Of a DNA stretch of 6,984 nucleotides, positions 1 to 6,919 are shown in pieces. The first letter of the stretch is position 1. Every line of letters begins with the position of its first letter. This DNA is from Halomonas sp. (GTDB lineage: Bacteria; Pseudomonadota; Gammaproteobacteria; Pseudomonadales; Oleiphilaceae): positions 1 through 6,984 of the forward strand of contig SLIH01000425.1 of assembly GCA_007135745.1 (NCBI GenBank), given 5' to 3'. The position numbers and the translations under genes were made by a program. A model generated the notes under the pieces. That model had not been told where the DNA came from. It saw only the letters and a program-made list of their open reading frames with translations, and did not search any database.

Positions 1-1992
1 CAATTCCCGGATCCGCTCGGTTTCATCAAACCGGACATGATGGAAAATCTCATACAGCAGGCAGGTCAGATCGGATCGATTGGACGCAAGCGCCTTTCCC
101 CCGAGGGTGAAATAACCCAATACCTGTTGTGGATCGTCCACCAGGCCCTTGACCGAACTTCCGGCGCTAATGCCGCCACTGCCCGCGTAGATCCGCTCCT
201 GCATCCGCAGGTAGTCGCACTCTCCGGCACCCACTTCGGTCAGAATGTTTCCATAAAGGGGCAGCAGCTCCCGCTCCTCCTCATTCAGCGCCGGTAGCGG
301 TAAGGCAATCTGCTGATACACCAGCCCATTGGTTCCGGTGGCGTAGACGGTGGCTGGCAGATCAGCGACCTGACGGCCCTGAGGCAGGGTCAGGGTACGG
401 GGAACATCCTCGATACCCACCCGGGGCAGTTGGTGGTGATCATCTTCCTGATCCTGCCTGGCCTCGAGCGCCTGCGCCTGCTCCACGATTTCCTGCTGCT
501 CCGCCTCGCTCAGACTGCGACGACGCTCTTCCAATGCCCGTCTGACCGCCTCGTCACGGCGTTTGTTCAGACGCGTATCCGGTGACAGTGTGAGGGTGAC
601 CCGGTGAGGGTTGTCCAGCAGGTGGCGACGGATCAGGCCTGGCACGTAGGTCGGATCCTTGATCCGCTCCCTCATACGGGCGAGCACGGGCTCCAGATCC
701 AGCAACTCCACCGGATCACCGCCGTGGACCATGGGAGCAAGCGCCTGCATGATCAACTGCAGCCCGTAGGGAACGCCATCGCCGGATATCTCGCGCTGCT
801 GCAGCTCCAACTGATGCACAATGGCTTCCAGTCGCTCCTCACTCACCCCCTCCCGCGCGACGCTCTCCAGCGTCGATTCAACCAGCGTCTCAAGGTTGTC
901 GGATTGATCCGGCTCCGACCCCTCGATACCGCAGACAAAGGTCATTTCACGATTGGAATCCTCGAGCCCGCACAACGGAGATGGCGAGTGACCAATGTCG
1001 GTGGTTTCCAGTGCGCGCATGAGCGGTGAGGCACTGTTGTCCAGCAGTACGCTGGTAATGAGTTCCGCCTCCAGGTTCTGCTCCAGATCGAAGCTGTGCC
1101 CGAGCAGCCAGCCGATGACGATGTGGGTTTTGTGATCCGTCTTGTCATCGGCGTCGATTCCATAGTTTTCCCGCACCCGCACCGGTGCGTAGTAGCGCTT
1201 TTCATCGCACACAGGGAGCTCAATCTCTGTTGCTTCAAACCGATTCAGTGCCAGAGACTCAAACCGCTCATGATGCTCATGGGCGGGGATGTTTCCAAAG
1301 GTGGCAAAAATGGCGTTGCTGGGATGGTAATGGCAGCGATAGAAATCAAGCAGCTGTTCGTATGTCAGGTCGACAATATGGTCCGGCTCCCCGCCACTGT
1401 TGAAATGGTAAGTGGTCGTCGGGAACAGGTGCTTTGAGAACGTCTGCCACAGCTGGGCGACAGGAGAACTCATCGCGCCCTTCATCTCGTTGTATACGAC
1501 CCCTCGATGAGCCAGCGAGGTCTCCGGATTGTCCGGCTCCTCGAATTCCAGGCGATGGCCTTCCTGGGCAAAGTCGAGCTTCTCCAGGCGGGAAAAGAAC
1601 ACCGAGTCAAGATAGACCGACAGAAGATTGTCAAAATCCTTTCGGTTTCGACTGGCAAAGGGATAGGCCGTCCAGTCACTGCTGGTCAGAGCATTCATGA
1701 AGGTATTCAGAGAACGCTGAATCATCATGAAAAAGGGGTCACGCACCGGGAAATTCTCGCTGCCACAGAGAACCGTGTGCTCGAGAATATGAGCAACCCC
1801 CGTGGAATCCATCGGGAAGGTTCGGAACGCCACAAGAAAGACGTTCTCTTCATTGTCGGACGCAAGATGCAGGTGCCTGGCACCGGTGGCGCGATGGACA
1901 TACTCTTCAACGTTGAGGTGCAGGGTTTCCACCGGATGGGTCCGGACCCATTCAAAAGCGGGATGAGTGGTTTCCGGTCCAGTCTGAGACAT
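1..1992 (-). CDS. PreP-like M16C zinc metallopeptidase (insulinase family), C-terminus beyond the window
   Basis: Zinc endopeptidase of the pitrilysin/insulinase superfamily, presequence-protease (M16C) branch. Relatives degrade short unfolded peptides inside a closed two-lobed chamber. Read from the ATG at 1992, the frame stays open for 664 codons to base 1. The family is about 970 residues long, so roughly the last 300 are outside. The inverted zinc motif HILEH is at residues 68-72, inside GVAHILEHTVLCGS. The distal glutamate ligand is E169 in VVYNEMKGAMSSP, 97 residues after the second histidine, which fits PreP spacing. Residues about 465-525 are highly charged and helical, like the linker joining the two M16C halves. 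AGGAAGG (complement of 2000-2006) sits seven bases before the ATG and supports this start. There is no signal peptide, so a cytoplasmic enzyme is expected. Family assignment is secure; the bacterial substrate is not known from sequence. Confidence 0.93.
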   Translation of the reverse strand, partial: MSQTGPETTHPAFEWVRTHPVETLHLNVEEYVHRATGARHLHLASDNEENVFLVAFRTFPMDSTGVAHILEHTVLCGSENFPVRDPFFMMIQRSLNTFMNALTSSDWTAYPFASRNRKDFDNLLSVYLDSVFFSRLEKLDFAQEGHRLEFEEPDNPETSLAHRGVVYNEMKGAMSSPVAQLWQTFSKHLFPTTTYHFNSGGEPDHIVDLTYEQLLDFYRCHYHPSNAIFATFGNIPAHEHHERFESLALNRFEATEIELPVCDEKRYYAPVRVRENYGIDADDKTDHKTHIVIGWLLGHSFDLEQNLEAELITSVLLDNSASPLMRALETTDIGHSPSPLCGLEDSNREMTFVCGIEGSEPDQSDNLETLVESTLESVAREGVSEERLEAIVHQLELQQREISGDGVPYGLQLIMQALAPMVHGGDPVELLDLEPVLARMRERIKDPTYVPGLIRRHLLDNPHRVTLTLSPDTRLNKRRDEAVRRALEERRRSLSEAEQQEIVEQAQALEARQDQEDDHHQLPRVGIEDVPRTLTLPQGRQVADLPATVYATGTNGLVYQQIALPLPALNEEERELLPLYGNILTEVGAGECDYLRMQERIYAGSGGISAGSSVKGLVDDPQQVLGYFTLGGKALASNRSDLTCLLYEIFHHVRFDETERIREL

Positions 1993-2275
1993 ACGAACAC
2001 CTTCCTGATAGCAACGGAAAAACACCGGAGCGCTCACAAAACAGACAATGGCTGAAGAGCGATACCGGGTTCATTCAAGTGGACAGCCGGTAACAGTACC
2101 CAACCGGCAAACGTTACATTCTAACGATAATGACGATCCAATCCCACAACAGCAAAAATCATGGTTCCTCTCCCTGCCAGCGCTCTGACGATTGGCCAAT
2201 TATGGATTATAGTTAAGGGACGCCGCTGGTCCGAAACGGCTTAGCAATGCAGTACAAACCGGAGCACCCTACATT
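1993..2275. other. Divergent intergenic region between the protease and the membrane protein gene
   Basis: This 283-base gap separates two divergently oriented genes and should hold promoters for both. A plausible plus-strand sigma-70 pair is visible at 2185-2213 and is listed separately. On the minus strand, TAGAAT-like and CATTAT-like boxes lie around 2115-2135, but no convincing -35 box lies at the right distance, so no minus-strand promoter is called. The stretch is more AT-rich than the flanking genes. I see no RNA gene, riboswitch or long inverted repeat in it. Confidence 0.6.
2185..2213 (+). promoter_or_regulatory. Candidate sigma-70 promoter for the 2276 gene
   Basis: CTGACG at 2185-2190 (four of six matches to TTGACA) is followed after 17 bases by TATAGT at 2208-2213 (five of six matches to TATAAT). 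Transcription would begin near 2220, giving a leader of about 55 bases before the TTG start at 2276. The call rests on consensus match and position only. Confidence 0.42.
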
Positions 2276-2797
2276 TTGCCTGACAACAGATCCACCCCAG
2301 AGCGAAACCCGGTCGATCCCGAGCCGGACCAGGGAGAAGGAACGGCCAACGAGCCTTCTCCCCGACGCAGACAACCACCCGTGCGGCCCAAATCGCAACC
2401 GCACCTTGAGGCCTATTGGGCGGAGCGTAAGCGCTATCTCGAAAAGATCCGAGGCATACCGGAACTGCGACGCCGTTATGTGCGGGAACTTTTTATCTAC
2501 CTGACCCGACGCTTTCTGTGGTCTTTCGGTTTTTTCCCGGTATTTCTGGCCTTCTGGCTGCCTCTGGTCCTTCATCGCTTCAATCCCGTGGCCATGGTGG
2601 ACAGCATGCTTCCTCACCTGGAGGAATTCGTCAACGCAACGGCGCGGGTGCAGGCGAACACAATCGATACGCTGGTGCTGTCCTGGCTTTCCATCGGCGT
2701 TCTATTTGCCGTTTTTGATCTGGTTCTCACCCCGTTCAAATCACCCTATGAATACGAAGCCGACGTGCATATGCGGGCCTGGGAGGAACTTCAGTAG
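2276..2797 (+). CDS. Small two-helix inner-membrane protein of unknown function
   Basis: I do not recognise the family. The 173-residue product has a proline-rich, charged N-terminal region (residues 1-45) predicted to be disordered. A basic amphipathic stretch rich in arginine follows (about 46-79). Two hydrophobic helices come next, at about 79-100 (with FGFFPVFLAFWLPLVL) and 131-153 (with LVLSWLSIGVLFAVF). The polar loop of about 30 residues between them would lie in the periplasm if the arginine-rich N-terminus is cytoplasmic, leaving a short cytoplasmic tail rich in acidic and aromatic residues. The start is TTG, preceded by GGAG at 2261-2264 at a rather long spacing of 11 bases. No in-frame ATG exists between this point and the upstream stop at 2210-2212. 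The next gene in the same direction starts 136 bases downstream. Membrane character and the single long frame make it a credible gene; no function can be assigned. Confidence 0.75.
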   Translation: MPDNRSTPERNPVDPEPDQGEGTANEPSPRRRQPPVRPKSQPHLEAYWAERKRYLEKIRGIPELRRRYVRELFIYLTRRFLWSFGFFPVFLAFWLPLVLHRFNPVAMVDSMLPHLEEFVNATARVQANTIDTLVLSWLSIGVLFAVFDLVLTPFKSPYEYEADVHMRAWEELQ

Positions 2798-2873
2798 GAA
2801 ACCGGGCCACGAAAATAGAGAAAAGTGCGTCACTTCACGCAGGAATTGCGCCAGCTGCGATAACATCCTCTCA

Positions 2874-2906
2874 GGACTGGCCCAATCTTATCAGTCCAAA
2901 ATTTTT
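2874..2906 (+). terminator. Possible weak terminator or leader hairpin before the PEGA-MORN gene
   Basis: GGACTG at 2874-2879 and CAGTCC at 2892-2897 form a perfect six-base stem with a 12-base loop, followed by AAAA and then TTTTT at 2902-2906. The stem is short and the T run begins four bases after it, so this would be a weak intrinsic terminator at best. It ends 27 bases before the ATG at 2934, so it may instead be a structure in that gene's leader. Confidence 0.3.
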
Positions 2907-2933
2907 CACACGGGTTTAGAGGGTTTCTGATCT

Positions 2934-4166
2934 ATGGTCGACCCAAGACCGCTACTTTTCGCCAATGCCCTGGCCCTGATGCTGCTGGTGACGGCGGGTT
3001 TTGCCACCATACAGCGCAGTCCGGACCTTGTTGGTTTTGATGTGCCCCAACCGGAAGACAGCACCCAGGTGGTGGAAACTCCGGTCGAGCCTTCTGAGCC
3101 CGAGCCGTCAGTTGTCGAGCCAGAGCCGGTAGAGCCTGCCTTTGCGCCTGAGCCAGTCACGCGCCCGGAACCCGCACCTGAGCCCGAACCAGAGGTTGCA
3201 GCCCAGGAACCGGAACCTGAGCCCGAGCCGGATCCCGTAGCACGGCTGAGGCTGGACGCTAACGTCAGCGGCGCGGACGTGACCATCAACGGGCAACGAG
3301 CGGGCCAGACCGGCCAGGAGATCGAACTCGAGCCGGGCACCCACAACATTGCCGTCAGCAAAGACGGACATGCTCCCTGGCGTGATCAGATCTCAATCAG
3401 CGCCGGAGAAGAACGGTCACTGGGCGCGCGCCTTGAACGCTATACCACGGTCGAGTACCGCCATGGCACCTGGAAGCACGGCGTCCGCACCGGTGAAGGC
3501 ACCTATGAGGACACCGACGGGTTGCGTTATCGCGGTGACTTCGTCAACGGAGAGTTCCACGGTGAAGGCGTCGCGCACTTCCCCGACGGCCGCATCTACG
3601 ACGGTGATTGGTCCGAGGGGCGCATGCACGGCGAGGGTGAGCTGAAAATGGCCAATGGCGACGTGTATTCCGGCCAGTTCCGGGACGATCAGTTCCACGG
3701 GCACGGCACACTCCATGCAGCCAACGGGGATGTATTCTCCGGCGAATGGACCCGGGGTGAGCTCAACGGGCGCGGAACCATGACCACAGAGGATGGCCTG
3801 ATGTACGTTGGCGGCTTCCGCAACGGCCAGCTTCACGGTGAGGGATCGCTGACCTATCCTGACGGAAGCCACTACGAAGGCCAATTTGCACGGAACCGTT
3901 ATCACGGTTCCGGCGTGAAGAGTTATGCAAGTGGTCGTCAGTATGAGGGTGAGTTCGTGGAGGGACGCTTCCACGGTCAGGGGGAGCTGCGTCACCCCAG
4001 CGGCGGCAAAATCGAAAGCACTTTCCGGGACGGGCAGCCCTACGGCCAGGTGCGGCTGACCACACCGGAAGGCGAAGTATTCACGGCACGAACGTCCGAA
4101 CCGGGCGTCTGCTATCGGGAAAACAGCTACCGTGCCACCCAGTGTCCACCCATGGAAGGCTGGTAA
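2934..4166 (+). CDS. Exported or membrane-anchored PEGA-domain and MORN-repeat protein
   Basis: The 410-residue product is modular. Residues 6-24 are hydrophobic (LLFANALALMLLVTAGFA), acting as a signal peptide or N-terminal anchor; there is no lipobox cysteine. Residues about 50-101 are a Pro-Glu linker with EPEP runs, suited to spanning the wall. Residues about 102-168 resemble a PEGA domain, a small beta-fold common in bacterial surface proteins, with VTINGQRAGQ and ELEPGTHNIAVSKDGH. Residues 198-358 hold seven MORN repeats of exactly 23 residues, each close to Y-x-G-x-F/W-x-x-G-x-x-H-G-x-G, flanked by degenerate copies at about 173-197 and 359-381. The last 30 residues carry two cysteines (C393, C404) that could form a disulfide. 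The frame is closed by a TGA two codons before the ATG, so this is the first ATG available. AGAGGG at 2918-2923 is a reasonable ribosome site. The response regulator starts 47 bases downstream. The role is probably structural or adaptor-like at the envelope; this is inferred. Confidence 0.88.
   Translation: MVDPRPLLFANALALMLLVTAGFATIQRSPDLVGFDVPQPEDSTQVVETPVEPSEPEPSVVEPEPVEPAFAPEPVTRPEPAPEPEPEVAAQEPEPEPEPDPVARLRLDANVSGADVTINGQRAGQTGQEIELEPGTHNIAVSKDGHAPWRDQISISAGEERSLGARLERYTTVEYRHGTWKHGVRTGEGTYEDTDGLRYRGDFVNGEFHGEGVAHFPDGRIYDGDWSEGRMHGEGELKMANGDVYSGQFRDDQFHGHGTLHAANGDVFSGEWTRGELNGRGTMTTEDGLMYVGGFRNGQLHGEGSLTYPDGSHYEGQFARNRYHGSGVKSYASGRQYEGEFVEGRFHGQGELRHPSGGKIESTFRDGQPYGQVRLTTPEGEVFTARTSEPGVCYRENSYRATQCPPMEGW
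3081..3236 (+). repeat. Low-complexity Pro-Glu coding repeat
   Basis: Codons for Glu and Pro alternate through this stretch, with GAGCC(C/A)GAGCC-type units recurring, and encode a rigid acidic EPEP linker between the N-terminal hydrophobic segment and the PEGA domain. Such tracts often vary in length between strains. Its role as a spacer is inferred from composition. Confidence 0.7.
3525..4076 (+). repeat. Tandem MORN repeats with a 69-base period
   Basis: Eight consecutive 23-codon units without any insertion or deletion encode residues 198-381: 198-220, 221-243, 244-266, 267-289, 290-312, 313-335, 336-358 and 359-381. The first seven carry the HG-x-G or NG-x-G core. The eighth is degenerate (PYGQV replaces it, and the opening Tyr-x-Gly is lost). 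The units differ substantially at DNA level, so this is an old array preserved by protein structure, not a recent expansion. Confidence 0.88.
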
Positions 4167-4213
4167 ACACGTCGCATCAGTGACGTCCAGGCAGTAAACG
4201 ATGAGGTTGTCAG

Positions 4214-5296
4214 ATGGCCATTAAAAACGCACTTTTAGTGGATGATTCAAAAGTTGCCCGGTTTGCACTGAGCAAACTGCTCGAGAACCGGGACATGGAA
4301 GTCAGCATGGCCGGGTCGGCTGAGGAAGCGCTGGATTATCTCAATTCCAACGAACGGCCCGACGTGATCTTCATGGATCACCTCATGCCGGGAATGAATG
4401 GCGTGGAAGCGACCAAGGCCATCAAGCGCAACCCGTCCACGGCTTCCATACCGGTCATCATGTGTACCTCGAAGAAGTCTGATGACTTTGTCACTGAAGC
4501 ACGTGGATACGGCGTCTACAACATCCTGACCAAGCCCCCCCAGAGTGACGGCCTGGACACGATCCTGAGCGGATTGAGTACGGACATGGAATCGGGCACG
4601 CTGCCCGAACCCCCTGCTGCCGAAGCGATCGTTTCAGAGGAGTCGGATGAGGAGCCGATTGAAACCAATGCTCAGGTGCAGATCAAAGGCGGGGATGGTG
4701 CTGCGGGCTCAGTGGACACCGTACCGCTGACGTCGGAGCTTATTGAGCAGATTGCCCGTTCCGCGGTGAAGACGCACATCAACAACCGCCTGCATGAACT
4801 GCTCAGCAGCCTTTTTGACGAGCAGCATGACCACTTCAAGCGACTGCTCGAGGACTCGGAGCGCAAAAGGGAAAAGAGTATCGAGGAGGAATCCTCAAGT
4901 TTCCGCGAACTCGTTGAGAGTCGACTGGACAATCTTAAAAACGAAGTCGCCGCCGAAGTTACCCTCAATCTGGGTAACGACATTCAGGAGTTGCGCAAAC
5001 AGATTGAAAAACAGGGTAAAGGCGGCTTCACGGAAGATGATCTGACGGCACTCAAGGATCACATCACCTCGGTTCAAACCATTGATACCGAATTCTGGCA
5101 AACACTTCAGTCAGAAGCCGTGCAGCAGGCCCACGACATTTCCCGGGAAACCTCTGAAGAAGTTGCCCAACGGACTGTGGACCTGTACCTCAAGCAGCAG
5201 AAAGCCCAGACCACCAAGGCCTATACCATTGCTCTGGCGATCAGTCTGGGGGTTTTCACGGTCGGTATCGCCTGGCTTGGCGGGCTGATTGGCTAA
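4214..5296 (+). CDS. Response regulator with coiled-coil region and C-terminal membrane anchor
   Basis: Residues about 4-122 are a CheY-like receiver domain: acidic pair D10-D11 in [10 protein letters not shown], phospho-acceptor D55 in [13 protein letters not shown]85 in VIMCTS and K107 in ILTKPP. All phosphorylation residues are present. An acidic flexible linker (about 126-165) follows, then a long, highly charged helical region (about 170-330) with coiled-coil character. Residues about 336-360 form one hydrophobic helix ([19 protein letters not shown]) at the extreme C-terminus. There is no helix-turn-helix, GGDEF, EAL, HD-GYP or kinase domain, so any output is probably through protein contacts at the inner membrane. 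The ATG at 4214 is preceded by TGAGG at 4202-4206 at good spacing. No histidine kinase is in the window. The receiver call is firm; the tail-anchored topology, with the receiver in the cytoplasm, is a prediction. The stop overlaps that of the convergent nucleotidyltransferase gene. Confidence 0.92.
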   Translation: MAIKNALLVDDSKVARFALSKLLENRDMEVSMAGSAEEALDYLNSNERPDVIFMDHLMPGMNGVEATKAIKRNPSTASIPVIMCTSKKSDDFVTEARGYGVYNILTKPPQSDGLDTILSGLSTDMESGTLPEPPAAEAIVSEESDEEPIETNAQVQIKGGDGAAGSVDTVPLTSELIEQIARSAVKTHINNRLHELLSSLFDEQHDHFKRLLEDSERKREKSIEEESSSFRELVESRLDNLKNEVAAEVTLNLGNDIQELRKQIEKQGKGGFTEDDLTALKDHITSVQTIDTEFWQTLQSEAVQQAHDISRETSEEVAQRTVDLYLKQQKAQTTKAYTIALAISLGVFTVGIAWLGGLIG

Positions 5297-5946
5297 TCGA
5301 AACGAATCTGCCGCGCCCTGAGAAGCTGTGCTGGCGTGTCCAGATCCTGGCCAGCCTCAGGGCAGCTCAGCGTTTCAACCCCGAGCTGCCGCAACACCCT
5401 TCCAGCACCCTGATCCCCGCGAAGGGAAGCCAGCTCGGGCCAGATCCGGCGCGGTAACCAGGCAGGGGCCATGGTGACACCCTCCGCCTCACTGGCGATC
5501 GGCTCAGTCGGCTGCGCCCGCACCTTTGCCATCAATGACTGCAAATGGCTCACTGGCACGAGCGGTTGATCCACCAGCATCACAAGGACCCCCTTCGCCC
5601 TGCTCCCGGGCCCGACCAGGGCCGCCCTCAGAGAACGCGATTGCCCCTGCCGCCAATCCGGCACGAACCACCAGCGCGAAGGCTGTATCCGGGTCCGGAA
5701 TCGGTCGAATGGATACCCTGCCCCACTCATGACATGGACCTCACGACTCACTTGCCGCGCACGCGCAATCGCATCCTCAAGCAGGCTCCGACCACGCCAT
5801 TCAATCCGTGATTTGATCGTGCCCATACGCCGGCCGGCTCCGGCGGCAAGAATCACCACCGGATAGGGATCCAGGCGGTAGGAAGGGACGGGGCTGCATC
5901 GCCGCATATCAGAGCGGGCGGGCAATCTGCTAACATAAACGCGCAT
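5293..5946 (-). CDS. MobA/MocA-like nucleotidyltransferase (NTP_transf_3 family)
   Basis: GT-A-fold nucleotidyltransferase of the molybdenum-cofactor guanylyl/cytidylyl group. Such enzymes transfer GMP or CMP from the NTP to molybdopterin. The signature loop [10 protein letters not shown] is at residues 33-42 with lysine K45. RSLLE follows at 53-57, the [13 protein letters not shown] segment at 98-110 stands where MocA-type enzymes have GMSSSLRAGL, the metal-binding LVDQPLV is centred on D126, and DLDTPAQL near the C-terminus (about 201-208) matches the usual D-DTP ending. At 217 residues the size fits. The called start gives about 30 residues before the LAAG loop, longer than usual. M14 (codon beginning at 5907) would shorten this, but neither start has a clear ribosome site. 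The resemblance is closer to MocA or YgfJ-like proteins than to MobA. No other cofactor gene is nearby, so the exact substrate is open. Confidence 0.85.
   Translation of the reverse strand: MRVYVSRLPARSDMRRCSPVPSYRLDPYPVVILAAGAGRRMGTIKSRIEWRGRSLLEDAIARARQVSREVHVMSGAGYPFDRFRTRIQPSRWWFVPDWRQGQSRSLRAALVGPGSRAKGVLVMLVDQPLVPVSHLQSLMAKVRAQPTEPIASEAEGVTMAPAWLPRRIWPELASLRGDQGAGRVLRQLGVETLSCPEAGQDLDTPAQLLRARQIRFD
5928..5936 (+). promoter_or_regulatory. Possible extended -10 promoter for the PTPS-like gene
   Basis: TGC followed by TAACAT (5931-5936; four of six matches to TATAAT) has the TGn extension of an extended -10 element. Transcription would start near 5943, about 34 bases before the ATG at 5977. 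No good -35 box precedes it. It lies inside the nucleotidyltransferase gene if that gene really begins at 5946. Confidence 0.25.
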
Positions 5947-5976
5947 TGATCAACCATAACCCGGAAGCCCTCATCC

Positions 5977-6837
5977 ATGAACCGTCTTTTCGTCGACAAT
6001 CTCACCGTTATCGATTTTGCCTTTCTTGATCCCGACCGTGGTCTCGTGGGTGAAAGCTGGATTGTCGACATTGAACTGGCCGGCCGACTCGATGACCAGG
6101 GTATGGTTTTCGACTTCGCCCACGTCAAGAAGGCGATCAAAGGCCTGATTGATGAAGAAGTCGATCATCGACTGCTGGTTCCCGCCGATTCCCCTGCCCT
6201 GCAGTGGGACCAGGAAGGCGATCAGGTCACACTCATCTGGCAGACCACCCGGGATGGCTTCATACGCCACTGCTCACCAGAGCAGGCCGTGCGACAGGTT
6301 CCGGGTGAACAAGTGGACAAGGAAGGGGTCGAACGCCTGCTGGAAAAGGCGCTCAGGGAGATTCTTCCGGAAAATGTAACCCGCGTGGAACTACGGCTTC
6401 GCCAGGAAGCCATCAGTGGGGAATATTTTCATTATGTCCACGGGCTGAAGAAGCATGACGGTAATTGTCAGCGCATTGCCCATGGCCATCGCTCCAAACT
6501 CGAGATCTGGCGTGACGGCGACCGTGCGCAGGATCTTGAGGCGTACTGGTGCCGACGCTGGAAAGACATCTACATCGCCACCCGATCGGATCTGGTCGAG
6601 GAATTCCAAAAGGACGGGCTCAGCTACTGCCGGTTCGAGTATACCTCCGCCCAGGGCAGATTTGAGCTGACCCTGGCCAGCCACCGAGTCCATTTTATGG
6701 ACAGCGATTCCACCGTTGAACTGATTGCAAATCATCTGAGCCTGGAGACCCAGCACCAGCACTCAGGCAGCAGTATAACCGTGAAGGCGTTTGAGGGCGT
6801 AAACAAAGGCGCGGTCGCCAGCTGCAGCCCACCCTGA
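5977..6837 (+). CDS. Double-length PTPS/QueD-family protein (6-carboxytetrahydropterin synthase-like)
   Basis: The product has 286 residues, about twice the 120 or so of QueD, and reads as two fused T-fold PTPS units. The N-terminal half carries GMVFDFAHVKKAIKGLIDE (42-60) and the D63-H64 pair in VDHRLLVP, plus a glutamate in LRQEAISGEY (E144), but has no Cys or HGH at the expected place (RGLVGESW, 21-28). The second half has the zinc and nucleophile pattern: H155, C164 and H169-G170-H171 in YVHGLKKHDGNCQRIAHGH, and a C-terminal ITVKAFEGVNKGA (E273), but no Asp-His pair. In known PTPS enzymes the triad Cys/Asp/His is contributed by neighbouring subunits, so the two halves could complete one active site. 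The ATG has GGAAG at 5963-5967, nine bases upstream. Queuosine or other pterin chemistry is possible; no partner genes are present to decide. Confidence 0.85.
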   Translation: MNRLFVDNLTVIDFAFLDPDRGLVGESWIVDIELAGRLDDQGMVFDFAHVKKAIKGLIDEEVDHRLLVPADSPALQWDQEGDQVTLIWQTTRDGFIRHCSPEQAVRQVPGEQVDKEGVERLLEKALREILPENVTRVELRLRQEAISGEYFHYVHGLKKHDGNCQRIAHGHRSKLEIWRDGDRAQDLEAYWCRRWKDIYIATRSDLVEEFQKDGLSYCRFEYTSAQGRFELTLASHRVHFMDSDSTVELIANHLSLETQHQHSGSSITVKAFEGVNKGAVASCSPP

Positions 6838-6876
6838 GGCGATCTGACTCAAAACAGCAACGCGCTTACAGCAAAT

Positions 6877-6913
6877 AAAAAAGCCAGGCTCGCAAAGCGA
6901 TGCCTGGCTTTTT
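6877..6913. terminator. Bidirectional Rho-independent terminator
   Basis: GCCAGGC (6883-6889) pairs with GCCTGGC (6902-6908). Inside it TCGC (6890-6893) pairs with GCGA (6897-6900) around an AAA loop, leaving one bulged T at 6901. The stem is flanked by six A (6877-6882) and five T (6909-6913), so it can end transcripts in both directions: the PTPS-like gene from the left and the tRNA-Glu gene from the right. Confidence 0.88.
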
Positions 6914-6919
6914 GAATAG

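Noticed and set aside
1507..2055. Plus-strand open frame of 182 codons opposite the protease gene
   Set aside because: The minus strand here encodes the HILEH zinc motif and the distal glutamate region of a clear M16C protease. The plus-strand frame has no recognisable domain and is a shadow.
2213..2617. Minus-strand open frame of 134 codons overlapping the two-TM protein
   Set aside because: It shows no domain or membrane pattern and covers the well-formed plus-strand membrane protein; treated as antisense shadow.
3081..3236. GAGCC-rich repeats considered as a regulatory or CRISPR-like repeat
   Set aside because: They are in frame, encode Glu-Pro, and have no spacers or constant unit length; they are the coding form of an EP linker.
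3417..3995. Minus-strand open frame of 192 codons inside the MORN region
   Set aside because: Its apparent regularity comes from the 69-base MORN periodicity of the opposite strand, which encodes unmistakable 23-residue repeats.
4169..4186. Inverted repeat ACGTC...GACGT between the MORN and response regulator genes
   Set aside because: Only five base pairs with no T run; too weak to call a terminator or an operator.
5977..6837. PTPS-like gene as a decayed pseudogene because the N-terminal half lacks the zinc motif
   Set aside because: The frame is intact over 286 codons with a ribosome site and terminator, and the missing residues in one half are present in the other, so a functional fusion is the simpler reading.
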